Assembly (NCBI GenBank): GCA_045132235.1
Contig: JBGURX010000052.1
Span: forward strand, 1-64,000
From: UBA1756 sp045132235
Lineage (GTDB): Bacteria > Bacteroidota > Bacteroidia > Bacteroidales > WCHB1-69
DNA length: 64,000 bases
Direction: 5' to 3'
The notes beneath the pieces are model-generated. The model ran no database searches and was not told the origin of the DNA. It saw only the letters and a program-made list of their open reading frames with translations. A program made the position numbers and the translations under genes. Numbering within the stretch: position 1 is the stretch's first letter; each line of letters opens with the position of its first letter. Below, one piece after another: positions 41,372 to 50,299 of the stretch.

Positions 41372-43855
41372 TCATCGTATGACAGTCAGGGTGCTGTGGT
41401 ACTCCACCGCCCGCACGAACCCTACATAGTGGAAGGTGTAGAAATACACCCCGTCGGAGTTGTGCTCTGCTGCGAAGCCGGTCTCTGCATTGTAGAGCAC
41501 GCCGTCCTTGATGTAGGTGCGGTAGTTGGTCATCTCATACACTTTTTGTCCCCAGCGGTCGTAGATGGTCAGCACGTTGTCTAATTCCGGGTTCAGGTTT
41601 TTGATGGCGAACACGTCGTTCACTCCGTCGCCGTTGGGGGTGATGACGTTGGGAAACTCGAGGTCGGCATCTACATACACATTGTGCGAAATCACACTCT
41701 CGCAGCCGTTGGAGCTTGTCAGCGTGAGGGTTACCAAGAACTCGCCCCATGTCTCGTAGGTGTGCGACATCTCCATCTCTGCGCTGCTCTCGCTGCTCCC
41801 GTCACCGAAATCCCACTGCCACAGGAAGCTCTCGCCCGGATAGGTATCCGACAGGTCGGTGAGGTTGATGAACTGCACAGGGTCGCCATCCGACAGCATG
41901 ATGCGTTCGGGGTTCGACACGAAGTCGGGTTGCGGCTTGCTGTACACTACGATGTGGAGGGTGACGGTGCTGTCGCAGCCATACATGTTCTGCAAATTCT
42001 GCACATAGTCGAAGTCGCCGGCATGAATATTCTCGTCGGCGGCAAGGTTGAAGTTGTGCTGCTGGTAGGTGTCGAATTGGCAGATGGTGTCGTGGAAGAT
42101 GGTTTCGTTAGTAGGCAAAATGTTGATTGTCAGCGTGAAGGCGCTGTCGCAGCCACTGCTGCTTACTCCCTCGAAGGACATCGTGTGTTCACCCAGCTCC
42201 ATCGTGTCGGCATCAAACAGGAAATTATATTGGTTGTAAATGCTGTTTTTACAGACATTATCGGTAACATAGAGGTCGTACACAGGGTTGACGGTGAGGT
42301 TGAGGTTTTCGGTGCTGTCGCAGCCATATTGGTTGGTGAAGATGTGTTGGGCTTGGTTCAGCCCCACGGTCAGCTCGCTGGCCGCCAGCTGGAAGTCGAA
42401 ACCGCTGAAGTCTTCTCCCTCGCAGATGGCGGTGTCGTGGGTGAAGATTTCGCTGGGAAGCACGGTAAGGTAGAGGGTGACCACGCTATCGCATTGGTTG
42501 ATAGATGGATAGGTGTTTTGAAGTGTCTGTGTGCCAGTGGTATAGGTTTGCGACGATGCCACGTTGAATCCGTAGCCTGAGTAGGGTTCTCTTTGGCATA
42601 CAGTATCATAGAAGTAGTGGGCGTATTCGGGGTTGACGGTGATGGTGAAGTGGGCGGTGGCATGGCAGCCGTTGGTGTCGGTAAAGGTGTAGGACATCGG
42701 GTAAACGGCGGCGGAGTCGTGGAAGAAGAAGGTATGGTTGGCATCCACCCAGCCGCCTTCATACACGCCGCCGGCGGGAAGCCCTGACAGCACGACCGAC
42801 GAGTCGCTGAGGCAGTGCACGTAGTCGGGATGCGAAACGGGCGGTTCGTAGTCCACAATGGTGACTTCTCCCACGGCGGTGAGGCTGTCGGCATCGGTCA
42901 CGGTCACGTAGTAGGTGCCGGCACAGAGGCCGAAAGCTGTGTCGGTGATCTGCTGCGAGTCGTCGCTCCACTGGTAGGTGTAGGGCGGGGTGCCGCCGGA
43001 AGGAGTGGCCACGGCGATGGCGGCACAGAAGATAACGGGCGGGTCAATACAGACATCGTTGCAGGTGGCGTAGGTGGGGGCTCCGCTGGTGCTCTGCCAG
43101 TTGCCGCCGTCGGGAATGCGGCGGAAGGAACTTCCGAGATAGTTCTGCGGATTCAGTGAGGTGATGTAGGTCTTGCGGTTGGCGGGAATCTGGTCGTAGG
43201 AGGGGAGGGTGCCCGAAAAACCGCATTCGTTGGTGACCGGTGTGCAGGGGTAACACGACATGCAGCTGTTGCTCTGGCTGCACCAGCTGATGGCATCCTG
43301 CGGCACGCCGTTGGCATCGTAGAAGGCGAACCAGCCGCCGGCATTGGGAAACCACAGGCGGCCGCCGCCGGCATCGAAGCAGTAGCGGTCGTCAATCACC
43401 ACCTCCACCACATTGCCGCCGTTCTGCACCAGCAGACTGTCGGGTACGGCGGCGGCCCGGTAACCGCGCACCATGCAGAATCCCTGTGGCGGCACCACTG
43501 TGCCTGGCGGCAACGCAAAACCTCCGCCCCAGTTGCCCGACTGGTTGGTGTTGTCGTAGGCATTATTGCCCAGAAAATAGCAGGAAATGTCCACCGAGTC
43601 GCACTTGTGCGGATTGTACAACTCAATCCACTCGCCGCCGCCGGTGGTGTGGTATGAACTGCCCACCATCGAGCCGTCGTACTGCGACGGCGACAGCATC
43701 ACTTCGTTGATGAGAATCGTGGGACCGTTGTAGTAGCACCCCTGTCCGATGCAGTCGGTGTTGACCGTGCCCGTCACCGAAACGGTGAGTGGCGACTGCG
43801 CATACGCCATCACTCCAGCCAATAGTGCAAACAACAATATGACAGCGCGTTTCAT
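41372..43855 (-). CDS. T9SS type B cargo with lamin-tail domain and repeats
   Basis: 827 residues with a signal peptide ending VMAYAQ. A lamin-tail-like domain at about 45-190 has ILINEVMLSPSQYDGS, then GGEWIELYNPHKCDSVDISCYFLGN. An SprB-like module follows (YQWSDDSQQITDTAFGLCAGTYYVTVTDADSLTA). Four repeats of about 80 residues come next, each containing CDSxxTLxLxV and a Y..YGF/YNFN opening. Then come a PKD domain (FLWQWDFGDGSSESS) and a type B sorting domain (NVITPNGDGVNDVFAIKNLN, IYDRWGQKVY). It is a likely surface adhesin or repeat fibre. It has its own promoter at 43888. Confidence 0.88.
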   Translation of the reverse strand: MKRAVILLFALLAGVMAYAQSPLTVSVTGTVNTDCIGQGCYYNGPTILINEVMLSPSQYDGSMVGSSYHTTGGGEWIELYNPHKCDSVDISCYFLGNNAYDNTNQSGNWGGGFALPPGTVVPPQGFCMVRGYRAAAVPDSLLVQNGGNVVEVVIDDRYCFDAGGGRLWFPNAGGWFAFYDANGVPQDAISWCSQSNSCMSCYPCTPVTNECGFSGTLPSYDQIPANRKTYITSLNPQNYLGSSFRRIPDGGNWQSTSGAPTYATCNDVCIDPPVIFCAAIAVATPSGGTPPYTYQWSDDSQQITDTAFGLCAGTYYVTVTDADSLTAVGEVTIVDYEPPVSHPDYVHCLSDSSVVLSGLPAGGVYEGGWVDANHTFFFHDSAAVYPMSYTFTDTNGCHATAHFTITVNPEYAHYFYDTVCQREPYSGYGFNVASSQTYTTGTQTLQNTYPSINQCDSVVTLYLTVLPSEIFTHDTAICEGEDFSGFDFQLAASELTVGLNQAQHIFTNQYGCDSTENLNLTVNPVYDLYVTDNVCKNSIYNQYNFLFDADTMELGEHTMSFEGVSSSGCDSAFTLTINILPTNETIFHDTICQFDTYQQHNFNLAADENIHAGDFDYVQNLQNMYGCDSTVTLHIVVYSKPQPDFVSNPERIMLSDGDPVQFINLTDLSDTYPGESFLWQWDFGDGSSESSAEMEMSHTYETWGEFLVTLTLTSSNGCESVISHNVYVDADLEFPNVITPNGDGVNDVFAIKNLNPELDNVLTIYDRWGQKVYEMTNYRTYIKDGVLYNAETGFAAEHNSDGVYFYTFHYVGFVRAVEYHSTLTVIR

Positions 43856-43887
43856 GATGGGGATTTTTGTCAGGGATTTTGATTCTG

Positions 43888-43895
43888 CAAAACTA
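43888..43895 (-). promoter_or_regulatory. -7 element for the lamin-tail protein gene (TAGTTTTG)
   Basis: Minus-strand TAGTTTTG, 33 bp before the start at 43855. Confidence 0.55.
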
Positions 43896-43951
43896 CTGAA
43901 AATTTTTATTAGTTTGCAGAAAGAAATAAAAAAATCAAAAAAAATCTGAAC

Positions 43952-45262
43952 CTACATCTTCAGCCAGCGCATCAGCTCGCGCCATGTGATTTTTTTGCCA
44001 TAGGTAAGCAAACCGATGCGGTAAATCTTGGAGGCAAACCCCACACAGAGGAAAAAGGTCAGCAGCAACAGACCGCCCGACAGTAGCAGCTCCCACAACG
44101 GCACTCCCGACGGGATGCGGTACAGCATGGTGATGGGTGCCGTGAACGGGATGAACGACAGCCAACGGATGAGCTCGTGCTGCGGCGAAATGCCGCTGGC
44201 AATCACAATCAGCGAGGCGATGAGCGGAATGCTGATGGGAAGTATCAACTGGTTGGAGTCGGTCTCGTTGTCGGTGGCCGAACCCACGCCCGCAAAAAGC
44301 GAAGCGTACATCAGGTAGCCGATGATGAAGTAGAACAGGAAGCAGATGATGAGCGTGCTGAAGGGGAAGGAGTAAAAAGCTGATATGTTGGTGAATACAT
44401 TGCTGTCGGTGGCTACGGTGGCGCCTGCAAACCCGCCTCCGTTCTGCGACAGCAGCTCAGCGGTGGTATTGTCGGCGAACACCTGCGGCGCAATGCTCCC
44501 CGCGGCAGACAAGATGATGACAATCAGCGTGATCTGCGCCACAAACTGCGTCAGTCCGGTCAAGGCCACCCCCACAATCTTGCCCATCATGAACTGGAAG
44601 GGCTTCACCGAAGAGACAAGCACCTCGATGATGCGGTTGGACTTCTCCTCTATCACGCTGCGCATCACTTGGTTGGCATAGGTGAAGACGAAAAAGTAAA
44701 TCAGCACTCCGCAGATGATGCCCACAAAGCGGTTCATCTCCACCATCTTCTCTTCCGCCCGCCCGTCTTTGTCAATCTGCAAGGTCTGTATGTCGCTGTG
44801 GGAGTTCTCTTTGATGGTTTTGTACCGCTGCACGTCCACATTGAACTCCTGCTGCAGGGCACGGTCGAACATCACCTCGTCCATCTGCTCGGAAATACCG
44901 CTTTTCAGACTCAGCGGCGGGTCTTTGTAAAAGAAGAGGTTGGCACGGTTCGACTGCGAGCCGCCAAGGATGTGCAGCACCGCATCGCACTCACCGTTCA
45001 CACACCGCTGTTTCAGCCCCCCCAGCTCACCGCTCGGATATTCGAACTTGATTTTGGCGGTGTTGTGGAATTTGTGGATGAAATAGCTGTTGTCGTCCAG
45101 CACATACACCGTGCAGGTCTTGTCGGTGTGGTTGGAAAGGTACACCGGCAGCAGAATCAGCACGACCATGATGACAGGCATGAGCAGCGTGGTGATGATG
45201 AACGATTTCTTTTTGATTCGGGTGAGAAATTCGCGGGAGATGATGACCAGTATTTTGTTCAT
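43952..45262 (-). CDS. ABC transporter permease (NatB/ABC-2 type)
   Basis: 436 residues. One N-terminal membrane helix (about 24-43) leads into a large extracytoplasmic domain (about 45-175). Five or six further helices follow in the C-terminal half (IICGVLIYFFVFTYANQVM; VEISVRIEVLVSSVKPFQFMMGK-type region; LILPISIPLIASLIVIAS). The layout is that of NatB-type ABC-2 exporters. The substrate is unknown. The ATPase gene ends 6 bp upstream, so they form one unit. Confidence 0.87.
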   Translation of the reverse strand: MNKILVIISREFLTRIKKKSFIITTLLMPVIMVVLILLPVYLSNHTDKTCTVYVLDDNSYFIHKFHNTAKIKFEYPSGELGGLKQRCVNGECDAVLHILGGSQSNRANLFFYKDPPLSLKSGISEQMDEVMFDRALQQEFNVDVQRYKTIKENSHSDIQTLQIDKDGRAEEKMVEMNRFVGIICGVLIYFFVFTYANQVMRSVIEEKSNRIIEVLVSSVKPFQFMMGKIVGVALTGLTQFVAQITLIVIILSAAGSIAPQVFADNTTAELLSQNGGGFAGATVATDSNVFTNISAFYSFPFSTLIICFLFYFIIGYLMYASLFAGVGSATDNETDSNQLILPISIPLIASLIVIASGISPQHELIRWLSFIPFTAPITMLYRIPSGVPLWELLLSGGLLLLTFFLCVGFASKIYRIGLLTYGKKITWRELMRWLKM

Positions 45263-45268
45263 GTCCGA

Positions 45269-46189
45269 CTAATGGTTTTCGTTTTGTGCTTGGATGGTGC
45301 GGATGAAGATGTCGTTCATGGAGGGCAGCACTTCGCCGAAGCTGAGGATGGACTGGCAGGAGATGAAGTGTTGGAGAAGGTCGTTGGCGTGATGGCTGTC
45401 GTCCAGTTGCAGCTGCAGGGTAGTGGTCTGGCTGTCGGTGCTGCGGTCAATGAGCTGCATCCATTCGGGCAGGCTGCCCACCTCGGGCTGCCCCTCGAAG
45501 GTGATGTGGAAACGGTTCTGCCGGAAGGTGCGGCGCACCTCGTTCACAGCCCCCTTAATGATGACTTTTCCTTTGTTGATGAGGGCGATGTCATCGCAGA
45601 TCTCTTCCACCGATGCCATGTTGTGGGTGGAGAGGATGATGGTGGCGCCATTTTCTTTCAATTCAAGGATTTCCGATTTCAGCTGCTCCGCGTTGATGGG
45701 GTCGAAGCCGGAGAAGGGCTCGTCGAAGATGAGGAAGTCGGGGTTGTGCACCACGGTCACGATGAACTGCACCTTCTGCTGCATGCCTTTCGATAGGTCC
45801 TCCACGCGCCGGTTCCACCAGCTTTCGATGCCGAGTTTGTGAAACCAGTACTGCAGCGACTCGGTGGCGTCGCGCTTTGACATGCCGCGCAGACGGGCCA
45901 TGTAGATAGCCTGTTCCGACACCTTCATCTTCTTGTACAGCCCGCGCTCTTCGGGCAGGTAGCCGATGTTGGAGACATCGGCGGGGGTCAGCTCGTGCCC
46001 GAGAAAACGGATGACACCGCTGTCGGGCGTATTGATGCAGGTCAGCAGGCGGATCAGCGTGGTCTTGCCGGCTCCGTTGGGACCGAGCAGGCCGAAGATG
46101 CGCCCCCGGGCGATGGAGAGCGACAGGTCGTCCAACGCCTTGTAGTGGCCAAACTTCTTGGTGACGTTTTCTACTTCAATGATGTTCAT
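45269..46189 (-). CDS. ABC transporter ATP-binding protein (NatA type, DUF4162 tail)
   Basis: 306 residues. Walker A is GPNGAGKTT and the signature is DLSKGMQQKVQF. Walker B is FLIFDEPFSGFDP, and the switch His follows in LSTHNMAS. The C-terminal 80 residues match the DUF4162 extension of Nat-type exporters. It powers the permease encoded next. Its start overlaps the end of the DUF4290 gene by 4 bp (ATGA), so the three genes are probably translationally coupled. Confidence 0.92.
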   Translation of the reverse strand: MNIIEVENVTKKFGHYKALDDLSLSIARGRIFGLLGPNGAGKTTLIRLLTCINTPDSGVIRFLGHELTPADVSNIGYLPEERGLYKKMKVSEQAIYMARLRGMSKRDATESLQYWFHKLGIESWWNRRVEDLSKGMQQKVQFIVTVVHNPDFLIFDEPFSGFDPINAEQLKSEILELKENGATIILSTHNMASVEEICDDIALINKGKVIIKGAVNEVRRTFRQNRFHITFEGQPEVGSLPEWMQLIDRSTDSQTTTLQLQLDDSHHANDLLQHFISCQSILSFGEVLPSMNDIFIRTIQAQNENH

Positions 46190-46890
46190 AAGCTCTCGGT
46201 GGCCGTGTTCTTGCGCTTTTTCTTGCGTTTTTTCTTTTTTTTCGCCGTCAGCGGAGTGTTTGTGGCCGGCAATTCAGTGATGGTGTTGAAGACAAAGTCC
46301 TTGGGGAGTGTCAGCTTGCCGCCCGACAGTTCGTACAGCTGGCTGATGATGGTGGAGTCCTCCACCGTGTCGCGGTTCCACGTCAGGTAGAGTTTCTTCA
46401 TCTGGTTGGCGATGTCCTTAGTGAGCTGCACTTTCTCGGGGCCGTCAGGATACTCACTCACGGTCTGTATCATCTGGTCCAGATAGCGGCCGTACGAACG
46501 CACCCGTATGCCGGTCTTCTGATATTCGCTCTTGGGGGAAATGCGCACTTTCTCCTCCTCCTTTTCGGGTTTGGCGAAGGGCGAGTCAATGTCAAGTTGG
46601 TAGTTGGAGATGATGATCAGGTGGTCCCACAGCTTCTGCCAGTAGTCGAGCGACTCTTTCTGTTTCTGCAGCTGCGGGTCGGGCTGGGCGTTGTTGTTGG
46701 TGGGCTGTGCAGTGGCCGTGCCGGCGGCGAGCGACGGCGAGATCATCGACATGGCCTTGATGATGGCCTTGGCAGCCTCGTTGCGCTTTTGCCGGTCTTC
46801 AATGGCGACGGCCTGCTCGATCATCTTTTGGATATTTCGGCCGTATTCTCTGATTTCTAATTTGTTACGAGCAGTATTGTATTCAGGCAT
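46186..46890 (-). CDS. DUF4290 family protein
   Basis: 234 residues, cytoplasmic. The N-terminal NKLEIREYGRNIQKMIEQA and the later IRVRSYGRYLDQMIQ are a paired motif characteristic of DUF4290, a Bacteroidota-restricted family of unknown function. A disordered Asn/Gln-rich stretch lies near 60-75. The C-terminus is a very basic tail (KKKKRKKKRKN) that could bind nucleic acid or membrane. It heads the operon with the ABC exporter genes. Confidence 0.82.
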   Translation of the reverse strand: MPEYNTARNKLEIREYGRNIQKMIEQAVAIEDRQKRNEAAKAIIKAMSMISPSLAAGTATAQPTNNNAQPDPQLQKQKESLDYWQKLWDHLIIISNYQLDIDSPFAKPEKEEEKVRISPKSEYQKTGIRVRSYGRYLDQMIQTVSEYPDGPEKVQLTKDIANQMKKLYLTWNRDTVEDSTIISQLYELSGGKLTLPKDFVFNTITELPATNTPLTAKKKKKRKKKRKNTATESL

Positions 46891-46910
46891 GTTAGAAAAA
46901 CATTTGGGTG

Positions 46911-46918
46911 CAAAGATA
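46911..46918 (-). promoter_or_regulatory. -7 element of the DUF4290-ABC operon (TATCTTTG)
   Basis: Minus-strand TATCTTTG, 21 bp before the start at 46890. Confidence 0.6.
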
Positions 46919-46952
46919 CTATTAAATTCGGAACTGACAGGCGGTTTGTAAA

Positions 46953-47975
46953 TTATTCCGCTTTACCATCTCCCTGACGCACGTCCACAATGGGCACGTC
47001 GATTCCTTCGGCAAGTGCATCGCGCAGCTTGTCGGAGTGGAGGGTATAGCCGCTTGGCGACCACGGGTTGATGCTGATGGCCAAGAGTTTGGGTTTGCAC
47101 AGCACGCTCATCCGGCCGCCTTTTTGCAGGTAGGCACGTACCGCCTGCGGGGTGGCGAATACTCTTGTAAAATCTTTGATAATCAATTCTGTATGACTGA
47201 TTTCGGGCTGCATCCGCAGAATGTCAAGCAGCTTGTCGCTCACCGCGCCGCTCACGAAGACACGTCCGCCGTGCCGGTAGAGCTTCTCTTTCTGCTGCTG
47301 GAGCAACAGCGCGGAGGGGATGTCCAGATCCACGGGCTCTCCCTCTTCGGGCACGGCCCAGATACCCTGATCGATGCGGTTGAGCTGTGCGGTGCAGGAG
47401 ATGTCGGCGACGGGCAGCTGCAGCAGGTCATAGACGAAGCGGGTCTGGCGCACCAGCTCCTGCAGGTTGGTGGACAGCGCTGCGCCGGTGGCCATGATCA
47501 TGGCATCGGTGATGGCCGGCGAGGCGAGGCTCTTGCGCGACAAGGCGCCATCTACCAGCACGGTGCGTGCGCCGAGGGTTTGCAGCTCCTCGATGACATC
47601 CCGCAGCAGTCCCGTGGTCACCGGGCCGGAGAGGATGACCTTGCCGGTGGTGACAGCCCGCGCGGTCACCAAGCGGCCGAGGGCGGTCTGCCAGGCCGAC
47701 AACCCTTCTACCTCGGCGGTGAGCCGGCGTGTGTGATAGAACTTCTCGGAAGTGGAGAAGAGTGTGCCGGCGGTCAGCGTGATCTCCGGCTTGGCGGTGC
47801 GGGTCACCTGGTCGCAGCTCTCCCCGTCAATGCCGATGGAAGTCACGCCGACAGGATGCCCGATGCGGCTGCAGCCCCGCAGCACGTAGTTCAGGCACTC
47901 CGTCTTGCCCGTGTTCTTCTCCATACCGACCACGGCAACGGATTTGTATCGGCTAACTTCTTCTATCAGAGACAT
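46953..47975 (-). CDS. P-loop protein, possibly KamB-like (lysine aminomutase reactivase subunit)
   Basis: 340 residues with an N-terminal P-loop GMEKNTGKT at residues 17-25. GVTSIGIDGE follows, and later LVDGALSRKSLASPAITDAMIMATGAA. This arrangement recalls KamB, a protein encoded in lysine-fermentation clusters beside the B12-dependent lysine 5,6-aminomutase and thought to help reactivate it. The call is from remembered sequence pattern and is tentative. No kamC, kamD or kamE is adjacent, and it stands alone with its own promoter. The alternative is a general P-loop NTPase of unknown role. Confidence 0.5.
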   Translation of the reverse strand: MSLIEEVSRYKSVAVVGMEKNTGKTECLNYVLRGCSRIGHPVGVTSIGIDGESCDQVTRTAKPEITLTAGTLFSTSEKFYHTRRLTAEVEGLSAWQTALGRLVTARAVTTGKVILSGPVTTGLLRDVIEELQTLGARTVLVDGALSRKSLASPAITDAMIMATGAALSTNLQELVRQTRFVYDLLQLPVADISCTAQLNRIDQGIWAVPEEGEPVDLDIPSALLLQQQKEKLYRHGGRVFVSGAVSDKLLDILRMQPEISHTELIIKDFTRVFATPQAVRAYLQKGGRMSVLCKPKLLAISINPWSPSGYTLHSDKLRDALAEGIDVPIVDVRQGDGKAE

Positions 47976-47998
47976 ATCTACGCTTGTTCTTCAGCGTG

Positions 47999-48006
47999 CA
48001 AAGATA
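47999..48006 (-). promoter_or_regulatory. -7 element for the KamB-like gene (TATCTTTG)
   Basis: Minus-strand TATCTTTG, 24 bp before the start at 47975. Confidence 0.6.
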
Positions 48007-48044
48007 GGATTTTTTTGGCGATTATCGACTTCTTTTTTCTAATG

Positions 48045-48071
48045 TAAAAAAAAGGCCGCTTGAAGGCGGCC
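48045..48071 (-). terminator. terminator after mreB
   Basis: GGCCGC / GCGGCC stem with a TTGAAG loop, followed by eight Ts on the minus strand. Confidence 0.85.
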
Positions 48072-48094
48072 GGTCAATATCGAAAAGGGTGATT

Positions 48095-49120
48095 TTATTT
48101 CATCAGGAAGGGGAACTTGTCGATGTTCTTGAGGGCGATACCCGTGCCGCGGGCGACAGCCTTCAAGGGGTTCTCCGCAATGTGTACCGGCAAGTGCGTC
48201 ATCTGCGAGATGCGCTTGTCGAGACCGCGGAGCAACGCGCCACCACCGGCAATGTAGATACCGTTCTTGTAGATATCCACGCACGATTCAGGCGGAGTGC
48301 TCTCCAGCGTGCTCTTGATGGCACTCTCGATTTCCGAGATGGAGTGGTCGAGTGCCTGCGCGATTTCGCGGTAGTTGACCTTCACCGAGATGGGAAGTCC
48401 CTGCACGAGGTCACGGCCCTGCACCTCATAATCTTCCGGCGGATCTTCAAGGTCCTCGATGGCCGAACCGACTTTGATCTTGATACGCTCGGCAGTGGGC
48501 TCTCCGATGGAGAGGTTGTGCTTGCGGCGCATGTAGTCGATGATGTTGTCGTTGAACTCGTCGCCGGCAATCTTGCTGGAACGGCAGGTCACGATACCAC
48601 CCAACGCGATGACGGCCACCTCACTGGTACCGCCGCCGATGTCGATGATCATGTTGCCGTTGTCGCTCAGCACGTCCAAGCCGATACCGATGGCAGCAGC
48701 CATGGGTTCGTGGATCAGACGCACCTCCTTGGCACCTGCCTGCTCGGCAGAGTCGCGCACGGCACGCTTCTCCACCTCGGTGATGCCGGAGGGGATGCAG
48801 ATGACCATCTTCAACGCCGGCGGGAAGAGATGACCTTTGGTGCCGGTCATCTTGATGAACTCCTTGAGCATCATCTCCGTGGCCTGGAAGTTGGCGATTA
48901 CACCGTCTTTCAACGGACGGATGGTTTGAATCTCTTCGTGGGTCTTGCCGTGCATCATCTGGGCCTTCTTGCCCACCGCCTTCACCTGCTTGGTGTTTTT
49001 GTCGATGGCAATGATGGAAGGCTCGTCAACCACCAGCTGGTCGTTGAGGAGGATGATGGTGTTGGCAGTCCCTAAATCAATTGCGATTTCTTTTGTAAAT
49101 AAAGAAGATAAACGGCGCAT
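48095..49120 (-). CDS. mreB: rod shape-determining protein MreB
   Basis: 341 residues, actin-like ATPase. Key segments are AIDLGTANTIIL (phosphate 1), MIIDIGGGTSEVAVIALGG (phosphate 2) and IYIAGGGALLRGLDKR (adenosine). It polymerises under the inner membrane and guides lateral cell-wall synthesis. The usual downstream mreC/mreD/pbp2/rodA genes do not follow; a terminator closes the gene. It has its own promoter at 49141. Confidence 0.96.
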   Translation of the reverse strand: MRRLSSLFTKEIAIDLGTANTIILLNDQLVVDEPSIIAIDKNTKQVKAVGKKAQMMHGKTHEEIQTIRPLKDGVIANFQATEMMLKEFIKMTGTKGHLFPPALKMVICIPSGITEVEKRAVRDSAEQAGAKEVRLIHEPMAAAIGIGLDVLSDNGNMIIDIGGGTSEVAVIALGGIVTCRSSKIAGDEFNDNIIDYMRRKHNLSIGEPTAERIKIKVGSAIEDLEDPPEDYEVQGRDLVQGLPISVKVNYREIAQALDHSISEIESAIKSTLESTPPESCVDIYKNGIYIAGGGALLRGLDKRISQMTHLPVHIAENPLKAVARGTGIALKNIDKFPFLMK

Positions 49121-49140
49121 TGTTGTTAGATTTGAGATTG

Positions 49141-49148
49141 CAAAGGTA
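49141..49148 (-). promoter_or_regulatory. -7 element for mreB (TACCTTTG)
   Basis: Minus-strand TACCTTTG, 21 bp before the mreB start. Confidence 0.6.
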
Positions 49149-49220
49149 TATTTTTTATTCCGTATTAATACGGCCGTTTGTCACTTTTGTTTCAATTTTT
49201 TTTGAAAATTTTTCAGTGAA

Positions 49221-50276
49221 CTATTCCACAGTGGTTTCCGCATCCTCTTTTTTCAGCACTTCGGGGTTCTTCACCTTCACCGCCATGCCGTTGTTGAGCT
49301 TGGTCTGACCAGTGGTCACCACGAAAGCGCCGCTCTCCACACCGGAGGTGAGCTCGTAACGGTCGCCCATACGGCGGCCCAAGGTGACTTTCTGATAGGA
49401 AACCTTACCATCTTGATACACATATACATAGCGGTCGCCGGAGCCCTGCTGCTTGATGATGCACTTGTCGGGGATGACCACGTGCTGGGCGGTGCCGTAG
49501 TTCATGGTGACGTGGGCGTACATACCCGGACGCACTTTGCCGTTGGCATTCTGCAAAGTGATTTCCACAGGGAAGGTGTGGGTGCGGGTGTCGATGGTCG
49601 GGTAGAGCAATGTGACTTTTCCAGTAAAATCTTCATCTTCAAATACTTCGATTTTTACCTTGGCGGTCATGCCAAGTTTTACTTGCTTGTACTGGCTCTC
49701 CGACACGTTGATGAGAATCTTCACGGGCGAAATCTGCTGCACCTGCAGGATCGGGTTGCCGGCGTAGATGTCGCCGCTGTCGTAGTTGCGCATCGTCACC
49801 ACACCGTTCAGCGGACTGGTGAGGGTGGTGTTCACGGTGGTGTTCTGGTAGTTGCTGCGGAGCACGTCCAGCTGTGCCTTCTGCGCATCCCACTCCGACT
49901 TGGAGATGCCGCCCGCCTTGTACAGCTCGTCAATGCGCTTGAACGAAATCTCCATATTGTCGAGCTGCGTCTTCAGGTTGGCCTCGTTGGTGGCGTCCAT
50001 CGACACCAGCTTCTGGCCTTTCTTCACCATGTCACCCACCTCCACATAGATGGCGTCGATACGTCCGGCGATGGTGGGGGCGATGTTGTTGGTGGCTTCC
50101 GCCTGCACCACTGCGGTATATTCGTACAGCTGGTCCACATCCTGCGTGGTGACCTGTGCCAGCGTCACCTGCTGCACCTTCTCGACGGTTTGCGTCTCGG
50201 TCTCTTCTTTTTTGTTGCATCCGGCAGCCACGATGGCAATCACTGCCAGAATCATGAGTTTGTTGATGTTCTTCAT
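49221..50276 (-). CDS. RND-type efflux periplasmic adaptor lipoprotein
   Basis: About 351 residues from the ATG at 50276, with lipobox IVAAGCNKK (Cys20). It shows membrane-fusion-protein architecture. A lipoyl-type half sits at NIAPTIAGRIDAIYVEVGDMVKKGQKLVSMD and the other half at NTTLTSPLNGVVTMRNYDSGD. A short helical hairpin lies between them, followed by a beta-barrel and a membrane-proximal domain. It links an inner-membrane pump to a TolC channel. The TolC gene lies 23 bp upstream, but the next gene is mreB and no RND pump gene is present. Confidence 0.9.
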   Translation of the reverse strand: MKNINKLMILAVIAIVAAGCNKKEETETQTVEKVQQVTLAQVTTQDVDQLYEYTAVVQAEATNNIAPTIAGRIDAIYVEVGDMVKKGQKLVSMDATNEANLKTQLDNMEISFKRIDELYKAGGISKSEWDAQKAQLDVLRSNYQNTTVNTTLTSPLNGVVTMRNYDSGDIYAGNPILQVQQISPVKILINVSESQYKQVKLGMTAKVKIEVFEDEDFTGKVTLLYPTIDTRTHTFPVEITLQNANGKVRPGMYAHVTMNYGTAQHVVIPDKCIIKQQGSGDRYVYVYQDGKVSYQKVTLGRRMGDRYELTSGVESGAFVVTTGQTKLNNGMAVKVKNPEVLKKEDAETTVE

Positions 50277-50299
50277 ATTGTTGTAATGTCTTGTTTTCA

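Noticed and set aside
44669..45796. 375-codon plus-strand frame across the ABC genes
   Set aside because: It is opposite two genes with clear ABC motifs and spans the boundary between them.
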